A stretch of DNA of 64,000 bases from Aeromicrobium yanjiei (lineage in GTDB: Bacteria; Actinomycetota; Actinomycetes; Propionibacteriales; Nocardioidaceae). A program made the translations under genes and the position numbers. This document shows, piece by piece, positions 1 through 7,488 of this stretch. Where the stretch lies: positions 868,001-932,000 of the forward strand of contig NZ_CP045737.1 in the NCBI RefSeq assembly GCF_009649075.1, written 5' to 3'. The notes beneath the pieces were generated by a model that had not been told where the DNA came from, did no database searches, and saw nothing but the letters and a program-made list of their open reading frames with translations. The stretch's first letter is position 1. Every line of letters starts with the position of its first letter.

Positions 1-110
1 ACGACGCGAGCGGTCGCGGCCTCGTCGTAGTTGGGCCGCACCTTGGTGCGGGGGCGGGTGTGACGCCGTGGCCGCTCGAACTTCGCGTGCTCGTCGTCGT
101 GTCGTGCCAT
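1..110 (-). CDS. rsgA: Ribosome small-subunit-dependent GTPase A, N-terminal fragment
   Basis: Only the first 36 codons are present, running off the left edge. The reading begins MARHDDEHAKFERPRRH and continues with a basic, Arg/Pro-rich stretch (TRPRTKVRPNYDEA), which is the usual lead into the OB fold of actinobacterial RsgA, a GTPase that tests late 30S subunits. The ATG lies 5 bases after the aroA stop on the same strand, and aroA-rsgA is a common actinobacterial gene pair, so the two are probably cotranscribed. The GTPase domain is outside the window, so the call rests on the N-terminus and the neighbour. Confidence 0.72.
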   Translation of the reverse strand, partial: MARHDDEHAKFERPRRHTRPRTKVRPNYDEAATARV

Positions 111-115
111 CGGCG

Positions 116-1408
116 TCAGACCTTCGCGGGGGCGGTCATGAGTCGCTCCCACACGGGAGCGAAGTTGGGATAGGTCTTGATCGTCGTGACGACGTTCTCC
201 ACCAGCAGATCGGGCACGCGCAGACCCAGCACGACCGCGGCGTGGGCCATGCGGTGGTCGTCGTACGTGCGGAACGTCGCGCCGTGCAGCGGCCGCGGCC
301 GGATGAGCAGCCCGTCCTCGAGCTCCTCGGCGTCACCGCCCAGACGGTTGATCTCGGCGACGAGCGCGGCCAGCCGGTCGGTCTCGTGCCCCCGCAGGTG
401 CGCGACGCCGGTCAGGCGCGACGGGGAGGACGCGAGGGCGGCCATCGCGGCGATCACCGGGGTCAGCTCGCCGACGTCGTGCAGGTCCAGCTCGACCCCC
501 TTGAGCTCGGGTCCGGCCGCGAAGACGAGGTCCGCCCCGTCCTGCGTCACCGTGCCGCCGAACGCGGGGACGATGTCGCGCCACGCGTCGCCGGCCTGAT
601 CGGTGTCGCGCGGCCAGTTGCGGATGCGCACGTCGCCGCCGGTCACGAGGCCGCCGGCGATGAACACGCCGGCGTTGGACAGGTCGGGCTCGATCTCGAC
701 GTCGAGCGCGTCGATCGGGCCGGGGTGCACGACCCAGCGGGCCGGCTCGTCGGTGTCGACCCGGACGCCGCGACGGCGGAGCTCGGCGATCGTCATCTCG
801 ATGTGCGGCATCGAGGGGAGCGTCGCGCCGGTGTGGCGCAGGTCGAGGCCCTGCTCGAACCGGGCACCGACGAGCAGCAGCGCCGAGACGAACTGGCTCG
901 ACGAGGACGCGTCGATCTCGACGGTCCCTCCCGCCACGCGGCCGGTCCCGTGCACCGTGAACGGCAGCGAGCCCCGGCCGCCGTCGTCGACCTCGACGCC
1001 GAGCGTGCGCAGCGTCGCGATCGTGGCCGCCATCGGGCGTACGCGCGCGTGCTCGTCGCCGTCGAACGTGACGGGGGCGCGCCCGAGGGCGGCGACCAGC
1101 GGGACGAACCGCATGACGGTGCCCGCGAGCCCGCAGTCGATCGTGGCGGGCTCGGTCGCGTCCGTGCGGGCGGGCGTCACCGTCCACGTCATGCCGTCGC
1201 GGTCGATCGTGGCGCCGAGGGTCGTGAGCGCGGCCGCCATGAGGTTGGTGTCGCGCGACCCCAGCGGCCGGGTGATGACCGAGGGCCCGTCGCCGAGGGC
1301 AGCGAGGATCAGGACGCGGTTGGTCAGCGACTTGGAGCCGGGGACGAGGACCTCGCCCGAGAAGGGCGTGTCACGGTGGGGCGCGAGCCAGGGGAGCGGG
1401 TCAGTCAT
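116..1408 (-). CDS. aroA: 3-phosphoshikimate 1-carboxyvinyltransferase (EPSP synthase)
   Basis: This enzyme joins shikimate 3-phosphate and phosphoenolpyruvate in the sixth step of chorismate synthesis. The 430-residue protein has the expected length and signatures: PGSKSLTNR at residues 23-31 (PEP/S3P-binding Lys and Arg), CGLAGTVMRF in the first domain, and YDDHRMAHA near the C-terminus. The frame stays open upstream, but the start is placed at MTDPLPW. A TAGGCT -10 hexamer (1416-1421) ends 7 bases before that ATG, as for many genes here, which suggests a leaderless message. It is followed after 5 bases by rsgA. Confidence 0.95.
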   Translation of the reverse strand: MTDPLPWLAPHRDTPFSGEVLVPGSKSLTNRVLILAALGDGPSVITRPLGSRDTNLMAAALTTLGATIDRDGMTWTVTPARTDATEPATIDCGLAGTVMRFVPLVAALGRAPVTFDGDEHARVRPMAATIATLRTLGVEVDDGGRGSLPFTVHGTGRVAGGTVEIDASSSSQFVSALLLVGARFEQGLDLRHTGATLPSMPHIEMTIAELRRRGVRVDTDEPARWVVHPGPIDALDVEIEPDLSNAGVFIAGGLVTGGDVRIRNWPRDTDQAGDAWRDIVPAFGGTVTQDGADLVFAAGPELKGVELDLHDVGELTPVIAAMAALASSPSRLTGVAHLRGHETDRLAALVAEINRLGGDAEELEDGLLIRPRPLHGATFRTYDDHRMAHAAVVLGLRVPDLLVENVVTTIKTYPNFAPVWERLMTAPAKV

Positions 1409-1449
1409 CGCCGCCAGCCTATCGGTCCGCGTGGTGTGGCGGCCGCGAC

Positions 1450-1935
1450 TCAGCTGCGGATGTGGTCCAGCTGATCGGCGACGGAGGCCGCGGCCACGGA
1501 CATCTTGTCCTTCGCGCGGCGCGCCAGGATCTTCTTGTGCGGGTCGGGGTCGAGCGTGGCCATGAGCAGACCGCCGGTCAGGGCCATGTTCTTCATGAAG
1601 TGGATGCGCTGGTTGGTGCGCGCCGCGGGGTCGGTCTCGTCCCAGTAGCGGTGTCCGGCGACCGTCGTGGGCGGCAGCGTGACGGCCAGGACGAACGCCG
1701 ACAGGCGGGGGAGGTGCCCGGTGGCCAGACCCAGGCCCGCGGTGAGCTGCACCGCTCCGTTGACGCGCGTCAGGTTGGCGCCGTTGACCGGCACCTGCGG
1801 GGCGACCTTCTTGATCAGGTCGGCCAACCGCTGGGCCTTGGCCGCCCGCGCCCCCGGCTGCTTGAGCGCCTGCGCGCCGCCGTAGACGAACATCGAGGCG
1901 AGCATCGGACGAGCCACGGAGCGCAAGAGGGTCAT
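1450..1935 (-). CDS. DoxX family membrane protein
   Basis: A 161-residue protein with several hydrophobic segments and the DoxX-type N-terminal pattern MTLLRSVARPMLASMFVYGGAQALKQP. The middle carries the NxxRVNGAVQLTAGLGLATG helix, and an HFMKNMALTGGLLMA helix lies near the C-terminus. DoxX proteins are four-helix membrane proteins. In mycobacteria some work with thiol/redox enzymes, but no substrate is established for this one. An A/T-rich TATGAA ends about 6 bases before the ATG. It stands alone between aroA and the divergent SRAP gene. Confidence 0.8.
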   Translation of the reverse strand: MTLLRSVARPMLASMFVYGGAQALKQPGARAAKAQRLADLIKKVAPQVPVNGANLTRVNGAVQLTAGLGLATGHLPRLSAFVLAVTLPPTTVAGHRYWDETDPAARTNQRIHFMKNMALTGGLLMATLDPDPHKKILARRAKDKMSVAAASVADQLDHIRS

Positions 1936-2013
1936 GACCCATTCATACCCGACCGCGGCGGAGGGTCGCATCATGTGCGTCGGGGTGTCGGGGCCCTGTG
2001 GCAGGCTGGACGC

Positions 2014-2754
2014 ATGTGCGGGCGCTATGCGACGACCCAGACCGCGGCCAGCCTCCACCAGGCCTTCGAGGCCGATCTGGCCGGCTCGTTCGTCGAGCCC
2101 GAGCCCGACTACAACATGGCGCCGACCAAGCTGGCGCCCGTCGTGATCGGGCGCCGCGACGAGGCGACGGACCCCTCCGCACCCGCGCGGCGCGAGCTGC
2201 TCACGGCCAAGTGGGGTCTCATCCCGAGCTGGGCCAAGGACCCGTCGATCGGCAACCGGATGATCAACGCGCGCTCGGAGACGGTCGCGGAGAAGCCCGC
2301 GTTCAAGAAGGCGTTCGCGCGGCGTCGTGCGCTGGTGCCGGCCGACGGCTACTACGAGTGGTACGCCGGAGAGCCGGCCGAGGGCAAGAAGAAGCCGACC
2401 AAGCAGCCGTTCTACATCACCCCCAAGGACGGATCGGTCCTGGCCATGGCCGGGCTCTACGAATTTTGGAAGGACCGCGCGGCCGACGACTGGGTCATCA
2501 GCTACACGATCTTGACGACCACGGCGGAGGACTCCCTCGGGCACGTCCACGAGCGGATGCCGTTGTTCCTCGAGCCGCAGGCCTATGACGCGTGGCTCGA
2601 CCCCGCGCCACGCGGCACCGACGAGCTGCTGGGCCTGCTGATCCCTGCCGCTCCGGGACGCCTCGACGCGTTCCCCGTCTCGACGGCGGTCAACAACGTG
2701 CGCAACAACGGCCCCGAGCTGATCCTCCCCCTCCCGGCCGAGCACGCGGAATAG
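2014..2754 (+). CDS. SOS response-associated peptidase (SRAP; YedK/HMCES family)
   Basis: A 246-residue SRAP-domain protein. The family caps abasic sites in single-stranded DNA through a thiazolidine link to Cys2 and thereby shields them from breakage. The protein starts MCGRYA, so Met removal exposes the catalytic Cys2. Other family motifs are NMAPT near residue 37, NARSET with the conserved Asn, GLYEFW with the catalytic Glu, and HERMPLFL with the catalytic His. The ATG at 2014 must be the start because Cys2 has to become N-terminal. A CAGGCT -10-like hexamer (2002-2007) ends 6 bases upstream. The stop codon overlaps the -35 of the sigR promoter. Confidence 0.93.
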   Translation: MCGRYATTQTAASLHQAFEADLAGSFVEPEPDYNMAPTKLAPVVIGRRDEATDPSAPARRELLTAKWGLIPSWAKDPSIGNRMINARSETVAEKPAFKKAFARRRALVPADGYYEWYAGEPAEGKKKPTKQPFYITPKDGSVLAMAGLYEFWKDRAADDWVISYTILTTTAEDSLGHVHERMPLFLEPQAYDAWLDPAPRGTDELLGLLIPAAPGRLDAFPVSTAVNNVRNNGPELILPLPAEHAE

Positions 2755-2773
2755 CCGCACCCCTCCGGCGGTT
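2748..2773 (+). promoter_or_regulatory. SigR-type (ECF12) promoter, distal promoter of sigR
   Basis: GGAAT (2748-2752), exactly 18 bases, then GTT (2771-2773). This matches the published SigR/SigH consensus GGAAT-N18-GTT. The -35 sits on the last codon and stop of the SRAP gene. The predicted transcript begins around 2780, just before a strong GGAGG (2784-2788) and an ATG at 2793 that is in frame with sigR. Autoregulation of sigR is the norm for the family. Confidence 0.85.
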
Positions 2774-2859
2774 GTACGAGCCAGGAGGTCAGATGCTGAC
2801 ATTTGCACCGCACGACAGCGTGTCCATCACGCCACTCCGCCCCCAACGGGTTGCGGGAG

Positions 2860-2865
2860 TAGGCT
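2860..2865 (+). promoter_or_regulatory. Proximal -10 hexamer of sigR
   Basis: TAGGCT ending 8 bases before the ATG at 2874. It has the form and spacing seen ahead of many genes in this window and would give a leaderless or nearly leaderless message for the shorter SigR. No convincing -35 is seen. Confidence 0.45.
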
Positions 2866-2873
2866 GGGAGACG

Positions 2874-3503
2874 ATGACTGTCACCCCTGAAACCCCCGAC
2901 GCGCCTGACGCGCGGGAGACCGAGACCCCGGAGCAGCAGCAGGCCCGCTTCGAGGCGGACGCGCTGCCGTTCCTGGACCAGCTGTACTCGGCCGCGCTGC
3001 GCATGACGCGCAACCCGCACGACGCGGAGGATCTCGTCCAGGAGACCTTCTCCAAGGCGTTCAGCGCCTTCCACCAGTTCAAGCCGGGCACCAACCTCAA
3101 GGCGTGGCTGTACCGCATCCTCACCAACACGTACATCAACTCGTACCGCAAGAAGCAGCGTCAGCCGCAGCAGGTCACGGACGAGATCGAGGACTGGCAG
3201 ATCGCCCGTGCCGAGTCGCACGGCTCGTCGGGGCTGAAGTCCGCCGAGATGGAGGCGCTCGAGCACCTGCCCGACAGCGACGTCAAGGACGCGCTGCAGG
3301 CGTTGCCGGAGGACTTCCGCTACGCGGTCTACCTCGCGGACGTCGAAGGTTTCCCCTACAAGGAGATCGCCGAGATCATGGACACGCCGATCGGCACCGT
3401 GATGTCCCGGCTGCACCGCGGGCGACGACTCCTGCGCGAGATGCTGGCCGACTATGCGCGCGATCGCGGCATGGCAGTGACGGGAGCAGGTGACAAGGCA
3501 TGA
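2874..3503 (+). CDS. sigR: ECF sigma factor SigR/SigH, thiol-oxidative stress
   Basis: A 209-residue group-IV sigma factor of the ECF12 type, which directs the disulfide-stress regulon (thioredoxin, mycothiol, proteolysis). Region 2 contains [20 protein letters not shown] and [17 protein letters not shown], and region 4 contains [20 protein letters not shown]. Its ATGA overlap with the next gene, an RsrA-type zinc anti-sigma, settles the subfamily. An upstream ATG at 2793 is in frame without stops and has GGAGG four bases before it. It would give a 236-residue form with a 27-residue extension. Streptomyces coelicolor makes a comparable unstable extended SigR from its SigR-dependent promoter, so both starts may be used here. 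Confidence 0.93.
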   Translation: MTVTPETPDAPDARETETPEQQQARFEADALPFLDQLYSAALRMTRNPHDAEDLVQETFSKAFSAFHQFKPGTNLKAWLYRILTNTYINSYRKKQRQPQQVTDEIEDWQIARAESHGSSGLKSAEMEALEHLPDSDVKDALQALPEDFRYAVYLADVEGFPYKEIAEIMDTPIGTVMSRLHRGRRLLREMLADYARDRGMAVTGAGDKA

Positions 3504-3775
3504 GCGCGAGCAACTGCCAGGGGCCCGACTGCGAGAAGGCACTCGAGAACCTCTACCTGTTCATCGATCAGGAGATCGACACCGCGAGCTGCGCGGAGAT
3601 CCAGAACCACATCGACGAGTGCACGGCGTGCCTGAGCGAGTACGACCTCGAGCGCGTGGTCAAGAGCCTGGTCTCGCGCTCGTGCTCCGAGGTCGCACCC
3701 GAGCCGCTGCGTGACAAGGTCCTGATGTCGATCCGCACGGTTCAGGTCACCATCACCGAGCAGAAGCAGGGCTAG
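3500..3775 (+). CDS. rsrA: Redox-sensitive zinc anti-sigma factor RsrA
   Basis: A 91-residue anti-sigma of the ZAS family (mycothiol-system anti-sigma). His37-x3-Cys41-x2-Cys44 forms the zinc signature, and Cys11 matches the remaining key cysteine of Streptomyces RsrA. Further cysteines are at 6, 31 and 62. Reduced, zinc-loaded RsrA holds SigR inactive. Oxidation forms disulfides, expels zinc and releases the sigma factor. Its ATG overlaps the sigR stop (ATGA), implying coupled translation and a fixed ratio. A hairpin terminator follows 35 bases downstream. Confidence 0.95.
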   Translation: MSASNCQGPDCEKALENLYLFIDQEIDTASCAEIQNHIDECTACLSEYDLERVVKSLVSRSCSEVAPEPLRDKVLMSIRTVQVTITEQKQG

Positions 3776-3810
3776 ACCCGCTCTCCGGTCCGATCAGGGC
3801 CGGAACGAGG

Positions 3811-3837
3811 AAATCCCCGTCCGATGGACGGGGATTT
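3811..3837. terminator. Bidirectional terminator between rsrA and the bL37 gene
   Basis: A perfect 12-bp inverted repeat (3811-3822 and 3826-3837) with a 3-base loop GAT. The arms are AAATCCCCGTCC and its complement, so an A/T run lies on each outer side. It sits between the stop codons of two converging transcription units and can serve both. Confidence 0.85.
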
Positions 3838-3854
3838 CTCATGTGGTGCTGAGG

Positions 3855-3929
3855 TCACGCGTTGGGGCGCTTTCCGTGGTTGGCGCCCTTCTTGCGACGT
3901 GCACGACGCTTGCGGCCAGTCTTGCCCAT
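3855..3929 (-). CDS. 50S ribosomal protein bL37 (24 residues)
   Basis: A tiny, highly basic protein that begins MGKTGRKRRARRKKG and ends ANHGKRPNA. Both ends match bL37, the small actinobacterial large-subunit protein first seen in mycobacterial ribosome structures. AGGAGG lies 6 bases before the ATG, an unusually strong ribosome-binding site for this window. It is 26 bases downstream of the thioesterase gene and ends before the shared terminator. Its small size makes it easy to miss in automated annotation. Confidence 0.88.
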   Translation of the reverse strand: MGKTGRKRRARRKKGANHGKRPNA

Positions 3930-3955
3930 GGTTTTCCTCCTCGAAAGTCGACGTC

Positions 3956-4327
3956 TCAGTCTCCCACAGGCGTGATCCGGGACAGAAATCGCTCCCGGTC
4001 CACCACGACGCGACGCACCTCGCCGGTGGCCAGCAGCGTCCCGTCGGCGTCCTGCGCAGCGACCTGGAAGCGGACGAGCCGACCGTCGGTGTGCACCGCG
4101 GTGGCCGTCGCCGTGACGGTCGTGCCGACAGGGCTCGCGACCAGGTGCTCGATCTCGATGCGGGTCCCGACGCTCGTCCGCTCGGCCGGCAGCTCGAGCG
4201 CGGCGCACGTCGCCTCCTCGAGCCACGCGAGGACGCGCGGGGTGGCCAGCACCTCGAGATCTCCCGAGCCGAGGGCGGCCGCGGTGTCCGCCGTGGTGAC
4301 CGTGTGGGTGACGCTCGCAGTCTCCAT
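3956..4327 (-). CDS. Hot-dog fold thioesterase, FlK-like
   Basis: A 123-residue single hot-dog domain protein. Features that fit fluoroacetyl-CoA-thioesterase-like (FlK) proteins are ATPRVLAWLEEATCAAL (the helix carrying the Glu), SVGTRIEIEHLVASPVGTTVTATA on the central strands, and FQVAAQDADGTLLATGEVRRVVVD near the end. Such proteins hydrolyse small acyl-CoAs, often as housekeeping enzymes, and the substrate here cannot be read from the sequence. TAGGGT (4334-4339) ends 6 bases before the ATG, so it may also be transcribed alone. It lies between the zinc-ribbon protein and bL37. Confidence 0.8.
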   Translation of the reverse strand: METASVTHTVTTADTAAALGSGDLEVLATPRVLAWLEEATCAALELPAERTSVGTRIEIEHLVASPVGTTVTATATAVHTDGRLVRFQVAAQDADGTLLATGEVRRVVVDRERFLSRITPVGD

Positions 4328-4375
4328 CCCCCGACCCTAACGCCGACGGGAGCCCCCCGTCCGCCGACGCGCGCC

Positions 4376-4945
4376 TTACGCGCGCGAGATGACGACCCCG
4401 CCGAAGCGGGCCTCGTCGATCGTGCACTCGATGCCGTCGATCCAGCACCGCCCGGTCTCCAGCACGTCCCCGGCGATCTCGCTCTGCGTGCCGGACGGCG
4501 ACTCGGCGTAGAACACGACGACCCCGCCGAACGGCCCGTCGCTCAGCGCCACGATGCGGCGACCGTCCCGGTCGGCCGCTCGACGCTCGCACTCGGCGCA
4601 GACCGACGCGGGATGGCGATCGGTGTGCGGCGTCGGCGTGCCGCAGATCGGGCACGGGTGGGTCGGTGCAGCCGCCGGCTCCGCCGGCGCGTCCGGTGCC
4701 CCGTGCCGGTGCCGCTGCTCGACGAGCCATCCGGTGATCAGGGTGTCCGGCGTCTCGCCCGACAGCTCGGTCATGCTGGTCTGGTAGCCGCCGTCGTAGC
4801 CGATGATCGCGGCGCGGTCCCCGCCGTCGAACGCAAAGCCGCCGCAGAGGAGGTCCGCCTCGAGCTCCTCGTGGGGGTACGGCGTCACGTCGACGTGCAG
4901 CAGCTCGCGGGCCTTCGCGGCCGCGGCCTCCCGCGTCAGGGTCAT
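4376..4945 (-). CDS. Unknown protein with a zinc ribbon
   Basis: A 189-residue protein that I cannot assign to a named family. Cys98-x2-Cys101 and Cys116-x2-Cys119 form a probable zinc ribbon. It is preceded by a Pro/Ala linker (residues 82-97) and flanked by a mixed alpha/beta N-terminal part and a C-terminal part with short beta-prone segments (GGVVVFYAES, GRCWIDGIECTIDEARFGGVVIS). No signal peptide or membrane segment is seen, so it is probably cytoplasmic. The ATG overlaps the HIT gene stop (ATGA), implying coupled translation with that nucleotide-binding protein. Function unknown. Confidence 0.75.
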   Translation of the reverse strand: MTLTREAAAAKARELLHVDVTPYPHEELEADLLCGGFAFDGGDRAAIIGYDGGYQTSMTELSGETPDTLITGWLVEQRHRHGAPDAPAEPAAAPTHPCPICGTPTPHTDRHPASVCAECERRAADRDGRRIVALSDGPFGGVVVFYAESPSGTQSEIAGDVLETGRCWIDGIECTIDEARFGGVVISRA

Positions 4946-5358
4946 GAGAGGGCCTCTCGGATCGTGGCGGCGCAGGCCTCGGCCTCGCCGTCGGCGTACT
5001 TCTTGCGGGGCCAGAAGAAGCCGCGCAGGCCGTCGCCCTTGGTGCGGGGGACGACGTGGACGTGCAGGTGGGGGACGCTCTGGGACACGACGTTGTTCAT
5101 CGCGACGAACGTGCCCTGCGCGCCGAGACCGGACGTGAGCGCCGATGCCACCCGTTGCGCGGACGCGAACAACGGTACGAGCAGGTGCTCGGGCAGCTCG
5201 GGCAGCGTCACGACGTGCTCGCGCGGGACGAGCAGGACGTGCCCCTTGAACAGCGGTCGTACGTCGAGGAAGCCGACCACGTCCTCCGTCTCGAGCACGA
5301 CCGCGGCGGGAGTCGTCCCGGCGATGATGCTGCAGAACAGGCAGTCGGAGTCGGTCAT
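4942..5358 (-). CDS. HIT family nucleotide-binding hydrolase
   Basis: A 138-residue histidine-triad protein. The catalytic triad is in PHLHVHVVPR, and the N-terminus (CLFCSIIAGTTPAAVVLETEDVVGFLD) is typical of HINT/Fhit-like enzymes that cleave phosphoramidate or dinucleoside polyphosphate bonds. The sequence GHVLLVPREHV is the family strand before the helix. Two N-terminal cysteines (CLFC) may help bind zinc, as in other HIT proteins. CATGAT ends 6 bases before the ATG. It heads the HIT / zinc-ribbon / thioesterase / bL37 unit. Confidence 0.92.
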   Translation of the reverse strand: MTDSDCLFCSIIAGTTPAAVVLETEDVVGFLDVRPLFKGHVLLVPREHVVTLPELPEHLLVPLFASAQRVASALTSGLGAQGTFVAMNNVVSQSVPHLHVHVVPRTKGDGLRGFFWPRKKYADGEAEACAATIREALS

Positions 5359-5376
5359 GGCTCCATCATGCCGCGG

Positions 5377-7227
5377 TCAGCTCGACAGGTAGCCGTCCAG
5401 CCAGGTGTAGCGGCCGCCGACCCACGTGCGCAGCGCGTCGACCTCGGCGCTCCAGGAGCCGTGGAAGACCGACCGCGGCTCGTGGTCGAGGATCGTCGGT
5501 CCGAGCGGAAGTCCCAGGCCGCCGTTGCCATCGGTGAAGTTCCGGGGGCCGGCGTCCTTGACCTCGCGACCGAGGGCCGCGACGTGGTCGGACAGGCCGG
5601 ACAGGGGGCCACGGACCTGCGCCCAGCGCGTCGTGAGCGCCGCCCGGAACTCCGGGTTCGCCACGAGCTGGTTGTACCAGTGCCCCTCGGGCAGCTTGAT
5701 CTGGCTGGGTGCGTACTCGCCGAAGAGCTCACCCGTGAACAGACCGGACGTCTGGTTGGCGTCGAGGTCCGTGCGGTTGCCCATCGACTGGTCGAAGTCC
5801 CACACCGGGCCCATCGCCAGCGTCCCGTCGGCCGACAGCACCATCCAGTTGCTGTTGTTGATGGCCGAGTCGAAGTTCTTGAGCAGCTCGTTGACGATGT
5901 AGTAGTCGACGAACGATCCGATGTCGATCGATGACAGGTCGCCGGCGTAGATCCCGTCCTCGGCCGCCTGGACCTGTGCGGCGACGCGCGCCTGCGTGGT
6001 GGCGTCGGGATCGTCGGGGTCCTTGAAGAAGATCTGGAACCCGCGGTCGGTCCGGAAGGCCAGGTCGTCCTCCTCGTGGGAGTCGCCCTCCAGGAGGAAG
6101 CCCTCGTCGGGCAGCTCGACGCGTCCCGGCTCTGCCTCGATGTTCTGGCCGAGCTGGTACAGGCCTCGATAGCTGCCGTCGACCCACAGCTCGGCGAACC
6201 GCATGCGGGGGGTCCAGGGCAGTCCCACGCGCCGGCTCGCCTCGAAGGCCACCTCGTTGCGCAGCATGGAGCGGTCGTAGAAGTTCGCCATGAGCGCCCA
6301 GTCCTTGCTCGCGGGGAGCCCGAGCAGGGACGTCTTCGTGTCGAGCTTGACCTTGTACGACAGCTTGATCCGCGCCCAGGACGTGCTGTTGCCACGTACG
6401 CGGAACCGCGCGGGCGTGGTCGAGGCCGCGAGATCGGATCCGCGCGGGTCGACGACGATCGTCCCCGGCACGTACGTCTCGCCGCTCGTGATCTCCTCGC
6501 CGCCGTCGGTGCGGACGTCGACCCGCGCCACGCGCGACTGGACGGCCAGGCGCACGGTGGTCGACGTGCTCGTCGGCAGTCCGGCGCCCACGACGACGGC
6601 GCGGTACTCGTGCTCGCCGGGAGTGGGCGCGTCGAACGACACGGTGGTGCGGCCGGACGCGTGGTGCGGCGCGCTTGCGTCGGTGACCCAGGCGTCACCG
6701 TCCAGGCGATGGATCTCCACGCGGCGACCCGCGGCCGGTGTCGAGACGACCTCGGCGCTGACCGTGCCGCCCGGTGCGGTCGTGAGCGTCAGGGACGTGG
6801 ACGCGGGGGCAGGCGTGACGACGGGCTTCGGCGCGGGCCGGGCGGGCTGTGCGGGCCGTACGGGCCGGACGACGAGCTTGGCCGACTTCTGGGAGCTGTA
6901 CGTGTGGCCCTTGCCGTTGCGCTTGGCCTTCGGCACGTGCGTCCGGAAGGTGAGTGACGAGGCGCTCGAGCGGTACGTGAAGGAGTAGCGGCCCGAGGAG
7001 GTGCTCTTGGTCGTGCGGGCGGTCGTCCACCGTCCGCCGACGTAGCGCTGCAGCCGCACCGGACGAGCGAACTTCGGCGTCACGGTGCCCTTGAGGGTGA
7101 ACGTCTTGCCCTGGACGGGCTGGGACGGGGACACCGCCAACGGTGCCACGGCCGCTGACGCCTGCGTCGGCACCACCAGACCTGTCGCCACGATTCCTGC
7201 CACCACGACCAACCTGCGCACGTACAA
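5377..7227 (-). CDS. Secreted CotH-kinase-like protein with N-terminal beta domains
   Basis: A 616-residue exported protein. The N-terminus (RRLVVVAGIVATGLVVPTQASA) is a clear Sec signal with an AxA cleavage site. Residues about 30-125 form an Ig-like domain, followed by a Pro/Ala linker near 126-145 and a second beta domain. From about residue 245 the CotH fold begins, with RFRVRGNSTSW, KDWALMANFYDRSMLRNEVAFE, GLYQLGQNIE, GFLLEGD and the acidic GPVWDFDQSMGN motif. Eukaryotic-like CotH kinases phosphorylate proteins. Secreted actinobacterial members are not characterised. The start is TTG at 7227, 5 bases after AAGGAG-A. GTG at 7221 is an alternative. TAGAAT lies about 27 bases upstream. Confidence 0.85.
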   Translation of the reverse strand: MYVRRLVVVAGIVATGLVVPTQASAAVAPLAVSPSQPVQGKTFTLKGTVTPKFARPVRLQRYVGGRWTTARTTKSTSSGRYSFTYRSSASSLTFRTHVPKAKRNGKGHTYSSQKSAKLVVRPVRPAQPARPAPKPVVTPAPASTSLTLTTAPGGTVSAEVVSTPAAGRRVEIHRLDGDAWVTDASAPHHASGRTTVSFDAPTPGEHEYRAVVVGAGLPTSTSTTVRLAVQSRVARVDVRTDGGEEITSGETYVPGTIVVDPRGSDLAASTTPARFRVRGNSTSWARIKLSYKVKLDTKTSLLGLPASKDWALMANFYDRSMLRNEVAFEASRRVGLPWTPRMRFAELWVDGSYRGLYQLGQNIEAEPGRVELPDEGFLLEGDSHEEDDLAFRTDRGFQIFFKDPDDPDATTQARVAAQVQAAEDGIYAGDLSSIDIGSFVDYYIVNELLKNFDSAINNSNWMVLSADGTLAMGPVWDFDQSMGNRTDLDANQTSGLFTGELFGEYAPSQIKLPEGHWYNQLVANPEFRAALTTRWAQVRGPLSGLSDHVAALGREVKDAGPRNFTDGNGGLGLPLGPTILDHEPRSVFHGSWSAEVDALRTWVGGRYTWLDGYLSS

Positions 7228-7283
7228 CCTGTCTCCTTGAGTCGACAGAATTCTACGGGCATCGGTGGGCGTAGGATGGCGCT

Positions 7284-7466
7284 ATGGCTGAGACAGAGGG
7301 CACAGACAAGCAGGCCGACATGAAGGCCAAGTTCCGCGAGGCGCTGGAGAAGAAGAAGGGCAAGCACCACGCGACGGCCGAGGGCGCCGAGCACGACGGC
7401 AGCGAGAAGTCGCACGGTGCCAACGGCCCGACGCAGTCACCGGAGTTCCGCCGCAAGAGCGTGTGA
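7284..7466 (+). CDS. DUF5302 small protein
   Basis: A 60-residue hydrophilic protein, with MKAKFREALEKKKGK in the first half and the conserved end FRRKSV after a Gly/His-rich middle (KSHGANGP). This pattern fits DUF5302, a short actinobacterial family of unknown role. No membrane segment. TAGGAT (7272-7277) ends 6 bases before the ATG. It is divergent from the CotH-like gene and sits 22 bases before prfB. Confidence 0.78.
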   Translation: MAETEGTDKQADMKAKFREALEKKKGKHHATAEGAEHDGSEKSHGANGPTQSPEFRRKSV

Positions 7467-7488
7467 CCGGACCCGGTAGCCTCGACAG

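Noticed and set aside
68-1474. Long open frames on the plus strand opposite aroA, and similar ones opposite many genes
   Set aside because: They mirror the third-position GC bias of the real gene, are Arg/Ala/Asp-rich without domains, and have no start signals.
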